Source: Phaeotremella fagi
Taxonomy: Eukaryota > Basidiomycota > Tremellomycetes > Tremellales > Phaeotremellaceae
Reading direction: 5' to 3'
NCBI GenBank assembly: GCA_001599715.1
Contig: BCHU01000001.1
Span: 2,031,634-2,095,633, forward strand
DNA: 64,000 nucleotides
A program made the position numbers and the translations under genes. Positions within the stretch are counted from its first letter, which is position 1; each line of letters begins with the position of its first letter. Under the pieces are notes generated by a model that searched no databases, had not been told where the DNA came from, and saw only the letters and a list, made by a program, of their open reading frames with translations. This document shows, piece by piece, positions 44,874-55,104 of the stretch.

Positions 44874-47507
44874 ATGTCTCAATCGTTCACGGATGACGAC
44901 TCGATGGGGCTATTCGGACGAAGCTCAAATTTTGGCCAGTCGTTTTTGATTGACGCTGACTACACAGCTCCGAATGTTGAGGAACCCTCATCTGGACCTA
45001 GAAGATCTTCAAAATCAAAACATAAGGTTTTTCAACGAGCTACTCAAGCTTGCGTGAGATGTAGGAGACAAAAGTTGAGATGTCTAGGTGGTAACCCTTG
45101 CGAGCGATGCGTCAAGTCTCGCTACGAGTGTATTTTCCGTCCAAAGGAAAATGAACCTGAGAGCTCCACTGCTCGTCGAAATTCTGTTAATCGAAAGGCT
45201 TTGTCTGACAACGACGATAGGATAGAACGTCTGGAGTCTAGTGTAGCGAGTCTGGTGGCCGGATTTGGAGACAACCACCAGTCATCATCACAGCCCAATG
45301 TGTCTTTCGAGCTCATGAACCAACATGGCTCCTTTCCAGATACTTCAAAAAGTCATCGTCTTCCTCCACCAACGCATACACGCCCAAGGGAGGTTCCTCG
45401 TCTGGGAGTCAATTTACAAAACCATGCACCTCTTTCCACGTCACCTGAAAGTATTGCTGTAAACAAAACACCTACGGGGTCTGTTTCTTACAAAGGGTCT
45501 GGCGCAGCGGAAAGAAACGAGACGGATAACGATGGAATTCAGATGGCAGCAACTGAGAGTCTGTATGAGGCTCCTTTCAGGAATTTGATGAGACAAGTGA
45601 GTTTCATTCAGACTCGTAAACTGATATGATCAGTCACGACGCAACTCTCCAGAACGAGATACAGGAGCTCAAGCACCAAAGTTTTCTTACAACACGAGTG
45701 TCTTCAACGAACTCGACGACCCTATTAGCACTGGAATTGTGGACCAAAGTATGGCTGAAACTCTTTTCCAATTGTGAGTCATCCCTTTGAATTATCATTA
45801 ATCAATAGCTTTATCGAACACTGTCATCGTTTCCTTCCTATCATCAACGTTTCGAACGAATCTGCTTTTTTGAATATTCGTCAATCTCCCCCTCTTTTCT
45901 CAGCTATCGCCGCTGTCGCCTCAAGATTTTATGTCAGCTACAGTGCTCGACGACCGGCGTCTAATTTACTGACGTTAGCTAGTACGTCGCCTATGCGGCT
46001 GGCGAATCTTGCTGAGGCTCATTTGGGTCATACACTTTTGAGAAGGCATTTCAAGTTATCGGATGTTCAAGCGATACTTCTACTGGCAGCTTGGAGTCTG
46101 CCCAATGGCGGTGGTTCCGGTCCTGACGCGTGGGTTGTTACTGGTCATGCAGCCCGTGTATCTAGGAGACTAGGTGTTCACAAGGTTCTTGCTCAAGCTG
46201 CGGAGATCGCTCGGACAACAGAGTTTGGTTCAGATGATTGGCATAATCTTCAATCCTTTATACCTCAGTGGCGAACTTGGCTTTCGTGGTTCACGTTTGA
46301 TGGATTTCTCTCCCTGGGTTTTGGCAGACCTCAGTCTACTCAGTTCGAAACGGTTGACGAATCTGGGTTCCTACAGATGCGACTACATCAGGGACTTCCA
46401 AGACCTGGCTCATCAGAATTCATCTCATTATATGGCGATGTCTACATCGCAGGTCAAGTCCAATTGACACAGATCGGACGAGATCTTATCAATTGGAGTG
46501 AAATGCTGGCTGATCCAGAAAAGGCTATCTACGCAGATCCCCGTAGGGCGAACTCGTTCAGAGATACGGATTTAAGCATGAAAAACATGCTCAAGGAGCT
46601 CAATGGGAGATTGGAGGAGTGGTCGAGATTATGGATATGGACAGGTAGGCATGGGATGCAGTGGGTTACTGATTTCTAGATTCGCCATATGCTGTTTACT
46701 TAGGACCTTCAGCGCGAGTTGCGAAACTTCAAGCGGACCATTTGCGCTTGTGTCTCAACTCGTACGCTCTTCAAGGTCGTGCAGATGAAGATGAAGAGAT
46801 TGCAAAGTACTTGAGGGCGGCGTTGGACACAGCCACCAACACTATTCAAGTACATTTTGAATCAAGTCAGACCGATTTGGGACTCAGTTTTGCCACAGAT
46901 GTAAGTTTCGACGCGAATGCCCAGCTCATCTGTCTAGTATCTTACGATCGCCCTCGCCCAAGCCGCAGTTTTCATTATTCGTATCACCAAGTCTTCGCCC
47001 TCAGTGCAAGCAGCTCTGGAAACGGAGAACGCTGTACTCGCTCACTACTTGAAAAAATCGATCGATCTACTAGAAGCTTCTGACATGTCAGAGACCTTAC
47101 TGGGAACCTATTTGGCAAAGACGATACGAGAAATCGGTAGAGCCGCAAAAAGCATTGCTGAAGATCAGACTCCTGCTGTTGACAACAATATGCAGTTCGC
47201 AGCAGATTTCTTACAACCCACAACGGAGACAGCTGCCGTCAACAATGAAACAGATTTCAATTTTGAAGATTTCTTCCAGATTCAAAACGAATTCGATCTT
47301 AAATACTTTCTTGGTCTGCCTAGTGACGCAGACGGACTTGTTCAGGATGGTGGCAACATGGGGACCTTTAATTTCAATAATTTCAATGATAACGGATCTG
47401 GTTCAGGTTTTGCATCAGGCTCAAATAGTGTACACCGTTCGAGTGCGGCAGTGAACGCAGAGGCGTTGGGTGTCCTGCTGGGTTCGAATTTGAATGGGCA
47501 GAATTGA
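44874..47507 (+). CDS. Zn2Cys6 fungal-specific transcription factor (cluster regulator candidate)
   Basis: About five exons. The start is the ATG at 44874 (MSQSFTDDDSMGLFG). Residues about 60-86 carry ACVRCRRQKLRCLGGNPC then ERCVKSRYECIF, the six-cysteine binuclear zinc cluster, with basic residues before it and a short linker/coiled coil (DDRIERLESSVASLVAGFG) after it for dimerisation. The middle holds the fungal transcription-factor homology region (FIEHCHRFLPIINVSN, AIAAVASRFYVSYSARRP, WSLPNGGGSGPDAWVVTGHAARVSRRLGVHK, FIPQWRTWLSWFTFDG), and the acidic, Asn/Gly-rich C-terminus (NETDFNFEDFFQIQNEFD) resembles an activation domain. Such proteins bind inverted or direct CGG triplets and often control the cluster they sit in. 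It lies between the PhyH-like gene and the second dioxygenase. Confidence 0.9.
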
Positions 47508-47565
47508 AGGGGACTGGTTACTGTACAATGTATATTCTGGGTGGACATGAATTTACATCATAATA

Positions 47566-48964
47566 TCAAATCTCTCTATAAACTTTGGCGTTACCAATAA
47601 CGTTTTCAGAGTGAGGCTTCCCATTGATCATAACGATCTTTTGCTCAGCTTGAGCTAATTTGTATGCTTTGGTCCTCCACTCATAGAATGTCATTGTCTG
47701 ATGTTAGCAGTAGCTTAACAAGCCTGAACTTACCTCTTGTCCATTTTGCTGAGCTTTCACGAGTGCTCCATAGACTTGAGAATTGGGGTTGACACCTTGT
47801 TTCTTCAGCAGTGGGGCATCTTTGGCGATCAGTTACTGAAATACTTTGTGTATGAAAAGCTATTTACCCCAGATAGGTTCCATGCGGAGATCAGCTTGAG
47901 CGTGATTAAATGAAATGACTGAAACTCGCTCCGAGTCTTCCTGGTCTTGAACGGGTTTGATAACTTGGCTAGTCAGATGAAAAATAGACTTTGAACGTAC
48001 CTCGATGTCTAGTAGCCTTGAAGATACCACCTGACATGACCTCCATAACATCACCAAGATTAGCAACAATAGCATCTTTCATATAAGGAACATAACGCCA
48101 ATTCCCGTCGTCTGCCATCATTTGTAGACAGGTAACGGGCTGACCTGGGATCAAGGTGATCACTCCTTGATCGGTGTGACCTTGTAGTAAGGCTCCTACG
48201 GTGGCACGCTCAGCTTGAGGGACCGGATGAACACCCTGGAATCTACAATATGACGAGAAAGGAAGTACACCTTCTTGAGCAGCGACTTTCTTCCAGAGAT
48301 AGTCGTCGTGAAGACCGAGTATACGAGAGAGGACAACAAGAACTCGTCTGGCAACTTGAAAGTACATGTGCTGAGGTGTGAGTGATGTACTTTAGCCTTC
48401 AGACTTACTTGTGCATAAGCAAGAATCTCATCTTCAAAAGGACGAAGCTTTGGAGGGATCAACCCTTTCTCCCAACATTCCCCGTACCAATTATAAAATT
48501 CGAGGGTATCTGGAAGATCTCGACCCTTTTCATTCCATCCTTTTGGAGGTTTGTACCCAGTCCAGTTGCCGTTTTCGAAATCCCATTGATAATCTATTCT
48601 ATCTTGCTCTGACAGAGCGTCCCCGTTAATGGTCCAATTTGCAAGTTCGTATATACGTTGCATCTATTGTTAGTCTTTAACGTAGAGGATCATTCACCTC
48701 CTCTGGAGCTACACCAAAATTCTTGATCAACATAAACCCTTCATTCTGGACTGCAGCGGAGAAGGTATCTAGACATTCTTGTTGCTGCTCTGGTGTTCCG
48801 TCAAGTAAAGAAAGATCTAACGTTCTTAATGACTGCCATTCTATATCATTTAGCTTGGTTTCTGGTGGTGGCACCCATTTTGGAATCGTTGGTTTACCTT
48901 CCGATCGCAGCTTAAGCTGAGGCATCGGGGGGAGGATTTCAAAAGTCAAATCAGTGAGTGTCAT
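47566..48964 (-). CDS. IPNS-like Fe(II)/2-oxoglutarate dioxygenase, paralogue 2
   Basis: Starts MTLTDLTFEILPPMPQL. It is a close relative of the enzyme at 40243-41636: shared PMPQLKLRSEGKPTIPKW, DLSLLDGTPEQQQECLD, MLIKNFGVAPEEV, GYKPPKGWNEKGRD, VARRVLVVLSRILGL, the iron motif QGHTDQGVITLIPGQP and the distal His in IFKATRHRG, and the tail VIGNAKVYREI. Gene structure is also similar. Differences near the substrate site (HPVPQAERATVGALLQ instead of HTLGKDAETTDNILP) suggest a different substrate or step. It ends 58 bp from the end of the regulator gene (convergent) and is divergent from the transporter at 49347. Confidence 0.88.
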
Positions 48965-49346
48965 TTTCGTCAGAGTACGAGTGCAGGATTGGGAGCTGCC
49001 ACATTGCAGAAAACGTTTATAGAAAAACAACAGTGCTCGGTTACGGTCCGAATATCAAAATGGACGATATCCACCTTCCGTTATTGATTCCTTTGGCTCC
49101 AGACAACGCTGATCATCCGACACCTTGGCTAGGTGATCGAGCGGAATTCAAAGTAGCATGGAGGCGCGAATGTTCTCCCACTAACTCCAACTTGCCCCGT
49201 ATGTAGATCCTAGACGCCCTGAATTGTATTCGGTCGGCTCGTTCGAAATCCACTTTTCCGATTCTGGGTTGAACGACATTAGCATAAGAAGTCTGCTGGT
49301 TCGATGAGGCTCTTTCCCCCATCGAGTCAACACATCAGCAAACACC
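48965..49346. promoter_or_regulatory. Divergent promoter dioxygenase 2 / DAL5-type transporter
   Basis: 382 bp. GCTCGGTTACGGTCCGAA around 49036-49053 contains CGG and CCG with a 7-bp spacer, as in the SDR/PhyH promoter. TTCGGTCGGCTCG at about 49231 adds two more CGG triplets. No coding frame is convincing. Confidence 0.45.
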
Positions 49347-51211
49347 ATGTCGAACGTTACTCAAAATATTGATCTTCAACCGATTGGAAGTCGTGTTATC
49401 GACGATGATCACAAACTTCCAGACGAACGTCTCGAAGATCTCGGCAAGAACAATGATATTGCCACTTTACCCAAGCCAGCTAGTATCGCTCATCTCTCAG
49501 AAAGTGAGCTCATGGAACTCGAAAAGAAAATGGTTCGAAAAATGGACATTTTCGTTCTACCAATCGTTGGTCTCTTGTATATCTTCAATTGTAAGTTTTT
49601 CGGAATCGAGAATAAACTTCAGCTAACATTAGACTAGATGTCGACCGATCTGGTCTCGCTTCATCCAAAGTCTATGGTATCACCACCGATCTAGGAATGA
49701 CTGATACAGACTTTGCCACCGCTATCGCCATTCTCTTTGGTGAGTTTCCGTAATGTTATGCTGTGTTAACACTGCCAGCTACCTACATTCCCATGCAAAT
49801 CCCAAGTAATCTGTTCATGTCACGAATCAGTCGTCCTGGTTTTTGTGAGTGGCACTTTTGATTTCAAAGCTGACAACAAGACATTTGCATTATGGCAACT
49901 CTCTGGGGTATCGTCAGTGCATGTACAGCTGCTGTACAAACCAAAGAGCAGCTCTATGCTGTTCGTTTAATGCTTGGTCTGACTGAAGCTGTTTTCTTCC
50001 CTGGAGCTGTAGGTTTTGATCAAGTGACTATTGACTCATCGATTTAGCTTTACTTCCTCAGTGCCTGGTACACTAGAAAGGAGCTGGCTAAACGTATCGC
50101 TGCCTTGTACATGTTCCAAGCTTTAGGTCAAGCTTTGGGAGGTTTCATTGCTGCAGGTTGTCTTACTCTCAACGGGGTTCATGGTATCACAGGAGTAAGT
50201 TTTCGACACATGACATTGTTAACCTTCAGTGGCGTTGGCTTTTCATCGTGGAAGGAGCTGTCACAGTCGGTCTCGGATTAATCTTTTCTTTCATCGTCCC
50301 TGAATTCCCTCACAATGCGAAAATGCTTAAACCCATCGAAAGGGATTATGCAGTTTGGCGTCTCGAGGCTGAAAGTGGTGCTGCTGAAGGTCACGATTCA
50401 GTTGGAACATGGGACTCATTCAAATTAGCCATCTTCGATAAGAAAGTTTGGCTTCTTATCTGGTGTGGTGGTATGGGACAAGTTATGGGTTCTGTCTTCA
50501 ACTTCTTCCCATCTATCATCGCTTCTCTGGGTTACAGCAGTTACAACACTTTACTCTTAACTGTTCCACCTTACATCGCTGCGATGATCGGTTACTTCAT
50601 AGCTGCTTGGATCAGTGATGTAAGTTGACGCTAATTTCCTGACTAACATTTCAGCGATACACGTCAATCTACAAATTAGCAATGTGTATTCTCTTTTTCT
50701 CATTCCCAGTATATATCCTAGGAATGACAGCGCCCAACACCGCAGGACGTTACGTAGCCATGATGTTCATGCCAGTAACTGGAGGTAAGTCGAAGTATAA
50801 CTGTATCTCTAATGTAAAAGTCGTTCCACAGGTGATGCTCAACAAGACCATCAGTTTACACATGCCTCGTCCAACAGCGAAACGAGCAGCTGCTATTGCG
50901 ATGTTAAACTCAATCGGAGGTTTCAGTAACGTTTGGACATCCTACGTTTGGTTCGGTGGTCCACACTACTATCCAGCGTTTGGTACACGTAAGCTATCCC
51001 TCCCCTATTAATTTAGAAGTCACATCTAATCTTTCGGAAAGTCCTCGCTTGTGCTGTAGTTTTCGCCTTTTCCCTCACTGGATACAGATTCTGGGTCATG
51101 AGATTGAACCGCAAACTTGGTGGAACGAAGGAGGAACAAGAAGATGTCATGAAACATCATGGTATTACTCAAGAGATGGTTGATATGGGTTGGAGATATG
51201 TTGGGTACTAG
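49347..51211 (+). CDS. MFS anion:cation symporter (DAL5/allantoate permease family)
   Basis: About nine exons, start MSNVTQNIDLQPIGSRV. A cytosolic N-terminus (about 75 aa) leads to KKMVRKMDIFVLPIVGLLY, then YVDRSGLASSKVYGITTDLGM (the family's first-loop DR-N-x-G-like motif), ATAIAILFATYIPMQIPSN, MATLWGIVSACTAAVQ, VRLMLGLTEAVFFPGALYFL, WYTRKELAKRIAALYMFQALG, GWRWLFIVEGAVTVGLGL, WDSFKLAIFDKKVW, SIIASLGYSSYNT, KRAAAIAMLNSIGGFSNVWTSY and a final GYRFWVMRLNRKLGG. These motifs mark the ACS/DAL5 branch that imports organic anions such as allantoate, nicotinate, tartrate or similar acids. It is the right boundary of the cluster and suggests an acidic substrate or product. Confidence 0.88.
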
Positions 51212-51517
51212 GTTTGATTCTATAGTCCATAAGTCATAGTCACATAGTGGTAAGGAAAACGAGGTGTCGACGTGATGCAAATGTAATGTACTTTACTGTA
51301 TGCTTGTTCGATCACTTTGACGACCAAAGACACGAGACCCGTGCCAGTTCCCGTCATCAGGACCATCACAGTCAAAGATGCAACAGGAGACTTTATACTT
51401 TACTCGAGTGTATGGGGGAGTTTGAAGATTGGGTCTCATTTTTACTGTAGGAGATGAATGGCTCTGATACAATTCCATTGCCCTCAACCTCTATGACTCA
51501 GCCTCAACAGGAGTACC
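51212..51517. other. Convergent intergenic region
   Basis: 306 bp between the transporter and the lone family B gene; no feature seen. Confidence 0.4.
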
Positions 51518-52000
51518 TCAATCTTCACCCATTTCTTCCGTCTGAACCTCAGACTCCTCAACTTCATCAGCATTGATCCCATCCAGAATCTCCATATCAG
51601 ACCCGATACTCTTAACAACAAGCTTACTAAACTCAAACCCATTCTTGATCCATTGATCCTCACTCAATCTTCTCTCACTAACACAGAAATCGACATGAAG
51701 AATGAAATTGTCGTTTTCCCTACCCAATTGATTGGTACATGGTGAACAGGTGATATCTCTGATTGTTAACGTATCACCATCAACAATCTGAATTTTTGTT
51801 TCCCTCTTCTCTAGACTCGTGATTAGAATCGTTGAAGAGCCAACACTGTAGAATTCGCTTTCTTCGTCGTTCGGATCGAAGCCTAGGAATTTCGTTATCG
51901 CGTTCTTCGATTGCCAACGATCTGGTATTGTCCCTGGGCAGAGTTGCTTTTGGGTACCATTAGAATAGGTATTTGATTCAGAAAAAGTTGATCGATCCAT
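51518..52000 (-). CDS. Family B protein, lone copy 4
   Basis: A 160-codon open frame, start MDRSTFSESNTYSNG. It matches one module of the family at 29.7-32.1 kb: TKFLGFDPNDEESEF (the GFD-x-x-x-x-E block), STILITSLEKRETKIQIVDG, TLTIRDITCSPCTNQLG and VDFCVSERRLSEDQWIKNGFEF (the SE-RL-E-W-G[YF] block). It lacks the second module and ends in an acidic tail (EVEESEVQTEEMGED). So this is a one-module member, apparently intact with its own start. Function unknown. Its position, on the far side of the cluster from the other three, is notable. Confidence 0.7.
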   Translation of the reverse strand: MDRSTFSESNTYSNGTQKQLCPGTIPDRWQSKNAITKFLGFDPNDEESEFYSVGSSTILITSLEKRETKIQIVDGDTLTIRDITCSPCTNQLGRENDNFILHVDFCVSERRLSEDQWIKNGFEFSKLVVKSIGSDMEILDGINADEVEESEVQTEEMGED

Positions 52001-52468
52001 TTATGTCTATCTACCAAAAAGGTTGATCTCAATGACAAATTTTGGGATTCAAATAACGATGAAAAGGTCAATTAGAGAGTTAGTAAACGCTGAGAGAGTC
52101 ATCAACCCAGGTGGAAAGGACAAGGGAGACGTGGGCTTCCAAGAGAACGAGTGATCTGCTGTCCTTCGTTTACGACTACATCCAAGTTGTCCAAGACCTG
52201 TAATTAATTGATTTTGGACCGCCTTGATTGTTGGTTGAGAATCGACACACTTGATCAAAAGTCGTGTTCTTCGGATACCACTGACAACTGAGTATATATT
52301 GAGATTAGTGCCATATCATTCGTGGATCTTATCGGGAGATCGCAACAAATCGCGGTCAGTACGTTCAATCAAGCATCAAGAGATCGACGACACGAAATCA
52401 CTGATCCAAATATTGTTTTCATTCCATTTTGATATCTGACCTATATGACCCCAACTTTGTAGACTCCA
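52001..52468. other. Intergenic region
   Basis: 468 bp; no supported gene, no RNA seen. The boundary between the accessory stretch and the conserved Sec61 beta gene. Confidence 0.4.
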
Positions 52469-52966
52469 TTACTTCGTGAAAGCTCTAACGATTTTAGCGG
52501 CGATGTGGAGGAAGAAGATGGAGGCAATGAACGAAAGTGAGAGAACGATAACGACGAATGGGTCACTAGAATATGGTTATTAGAGATCAAAAGAAAACCC
52601 TGATCCAAACTTACACTTTTAAACCAGCCTCTCCGGAATCGGTGTAAAGTTTCAACATGGTGTTGGAAGATCCACCTGCTCCTGCTGCTCTCGATGATGT
52701 AGGTTTAGGAGGGGCGGCGGCACGTCGTCTACATGATTGTAGATGGGGAAGTTGGAGAAGTGAAGGATCATAGGAAAGGAATTTCGTCAATACAGTCCAA
52801 ATGTGAAAATCACGCGAGCATAAAAACATACCTGACTGCGTTAGCTCCTGGGGGTCTAGCTACGGCATGAGCGGTTGAAGATGCACCAGTAGGGGATGAG
52901 GGTCTGTCGGACTGGTTACGAGGGTCAGTATGGGTTGAGAAGAGTTTCTATAAGGAGACAAACCAT
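52469..52966 (-). CDS. SBH1: Sec61 beta subunit (translocon)
   Basis: Four exons give 97 aa: MSDRPSSPTGASSTAHAV then ARPPGANAVRRRAAAPP (the conserved positively charged ANAVRRR stretch), a Gly/Ser linker, TMLKLYTDSGEAGLKVDP (the family signature before the membrane), then one transmembrane helix FVVIVLSLSFIASIFFLHI and a short basic tail (KIVRAFTK). This is the tail-anchored, single-span beta subunit of the ER protein-translocation channel. The coding first exon consists of only the ATG, split from the rest by an intron of about 50 nt with donor GTTTGT. Length and all motifs are normal. Confidence 0.93.
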
Positions 52967-53396
52967 TTTTGAGATTGATTTGAATTGAAGGTAACTGTGG
53001 TGCTACGCGATTGGATCAAGGATTTGTTCTGCGAAAACGGATGAGGGTGTTGAGGGTGTACTGATGAGTCGATCTAATTACTGTCGACCTTATGATATTT
53101 TTGAAAAATATAATGTAAATGAGAAATGGAGAATAAATCAATAGATGGATAGACGTGGAATCTTCAAGATATCCCAAATGCGTCGTGATGGTTGAAACTT
53201 ATTTCATCCCCCTTTTAAGAAATCATGATGGTGATTCATGCGATGCTATGAGCTACAAAATGAAGAACTATTGGAGAACGTTTAAAGGTACGAGGTATAT
53301 GTAGTATTGGTAATGAAGGTGGTAAGAGCTGAGATGTACGACAGCTCAGTCGAGTGAACGTTGATTCTACCCTCTATGGTATAACCCCGATCGGAA
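52967..53396. other. Intergenic region upstream of Sec61 beta
   Basis: 430 bp. The Sec61 beta promoter region plus the 3' flank of Cmc4. Nothing coding seen. Confidence 0.4.
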
Positions 53397-53682
53397 TCAC
53401 TTCCCTTCCCTCGCCAAAGCTTTCATCTTTCTTTCAACAACTTCTTTCACCGGACAAGCTGTACTCTTAGGGATCCCCTCCCCACTGGATTCGGCGGTTT
53501 TATACATTTGATCACAGCATTTGTAAAGTGCTGCAACGTATGAAGAACATTTGGCTTCGTTGTAATTGTTTTTCGAGAGACAAGTCTGAATGGCGCAAGC
53601 TGTGGGATGGATCAAAATTCTGTCACTGTTACATGACATTACTGTACTGACCTTGCTCTTGACAATCTTGTGGTGGAGTCAT
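53397..53682 (-). CDS. CMC4: Cmc4-like twin-CX9C mitochondrial protein
   Basis: Two exons (the first is 31 nt) give 77 aa: MTPPQDCQEQACAIQTCLSK then NNYNEAKCSSYVAALYKCCD, ending VVERKMKALAREGK. C7-x3-C11, C17-x10-C28 and C28-x9-C38-C39 with TACP at the end correspond to the Cmc4 arrangement (QxxACAIQxCL... KC...LY.CC... CP). Cmc4 is an intermembrane-space protein folded by Mia40. Divergent from the glutathione peroxidase (244 bp between starts). Confidence 0.85.
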
Positions 53683-53926
53683 TAAATTGAGGTAGTATTT
53701 ACTGTGCATGCTATTTCATGAACTGGGAATGTAGAGGAGGTCGATTTATTACGTGTATTACTCCGTGATTCTCGGTGGGTCAACTCCGGTTGAATGACAC
53801 CATCCACTTAAAGGTCAGTTTGTCACCTTCAAATTACTCAGCTTATCTTTCTCTCTTTTTCCTTCTTCTTTCTTCATCATATCCCCTTCTATCAGAACCA
53901 TCTTCACTCGTAATCTATCAAGAAAA

Positions 53927-54753
53927 ATGTCAGACATTTACTCTTTCACCGTAAGTGATCTCAGGATCTACCATCCCTTTGAACAGCTTGAGCTTGGAGT
54001 TTAAACGCTAACTAGTTGCAAAGGTTGATCTTCCCAAGAAATCACTCCCACTCTCAGAGTACAAAGACAAAGATCTTCTTTTCGTCAACGTCGCCTCAAA
54101 ATGTGGTATGTAGCTCTCTCTCTCCCTAAAGTCAAACTGCACGAGTCAAAATGGGGTGCTGACTTACCAAACCTGCAGGACTTACCCCTCAATACAAAGA
54201 TCTTCAAGCTTTGTACGAGAAGAAGAACGCTAACGGGTTAGAGATCATTGGTTTCCCATGCAATCAAGTGAGCTTGGGACAGTCTTTTATCATGAAAGAA
54301 ATTTTAAGGAAAGCCAACAAATCTATCTTAGTTCAAAGCGCAAGAACCCGGAAACGATGATGAAGTTCTTCAATTCTGTCAAGTCAACTACGGTGTCACT
54401 TTCCCAATCGCCAAGAAGGTAAGCTGAACCGTCTTCAATTGTTGTGGTTCACCATCTGATTCTACCACAGGCCGATGTCAACGGACCAGACACTCAACCC
54501 ATCTGGAAATACCTCAAGGAGAACGCTGAGAATGGACCTGTCGCAGATATCGATTGGGTACGTTACTACGCAAAACCCCAATAAAGGACTAAGGTATAGC
54601 ACTATTTAGAACTTTTCCAAATTCCTCGTCAAAGACGGTAAAATCAAGTGGTTCCCCGCTAGAACCACTAAAGTTGTAAGTATAAATGGAACGCTAGTAA
54701 CGTAGAATGGAAACTAACCAACCATGCAGGCCGATGTGGAATCCGCTCTTTAA
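53927..54753 (+). CDS. Glutathione peroxidase (thioredoxin-type, Cys)
   Basis: Six exons give about 160 aa: MSDIYSFTVDLPKKSLPL, LLFVNVASKCGLTPQYKD (catalytic Cys instead of selenocysteine), IIGFPCNQFKAQEPGNDD (catalytic Gln, resolving-Cys region), FCQVNYGVTFPIAKKADVNG, and VADIDWNFSKFLVKDG with the catalytic Trp-Asn. All four catalytic positions are visible. Fungal enzymes of this class use thioredoxin to reduce hydroperoxides; there is no presequence or signal, so cytosol is likely. The length is standard. Confidence 0.95.
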
Positions 54754-55104
54754 ACCAATCAGATGCTGTATGAGTGTCATGAAAGGTCGTACTGAGAGAT
54801 ATGGAATACTGGAGTTCATGAGACAATTCGAATACAAAACAACGATGCAGTCAATTACTTATAAAATCAGTCTATCCTTAACATGTACATTGGCCAACTT
54901 GCAAGCAAAGTAGCACAAATTCTTCATCAGTGCCGTTCCCGTGCCTAAAGCTGAACATAAAGTGCTACAGAGCTGTGATCCCATCTTTAGGTTTTTCAGG
55001 AGAGGTGAGATATTCGTTCGACAGAACGAAGTTGTCATAACATATCAGGTGAACCACATACTGTAATCTACGTTGTCTACAAGGATGTACTCGTACAGAA
55101 AAGA
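54754..55104. other. Convergent intergenic region
   Basis: 351 bp between the peroxidase and the SDR stop codons. A short forward frame at 54707-54913 overlaps the peroxidase end and is not supported. Confidence 0.4.
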
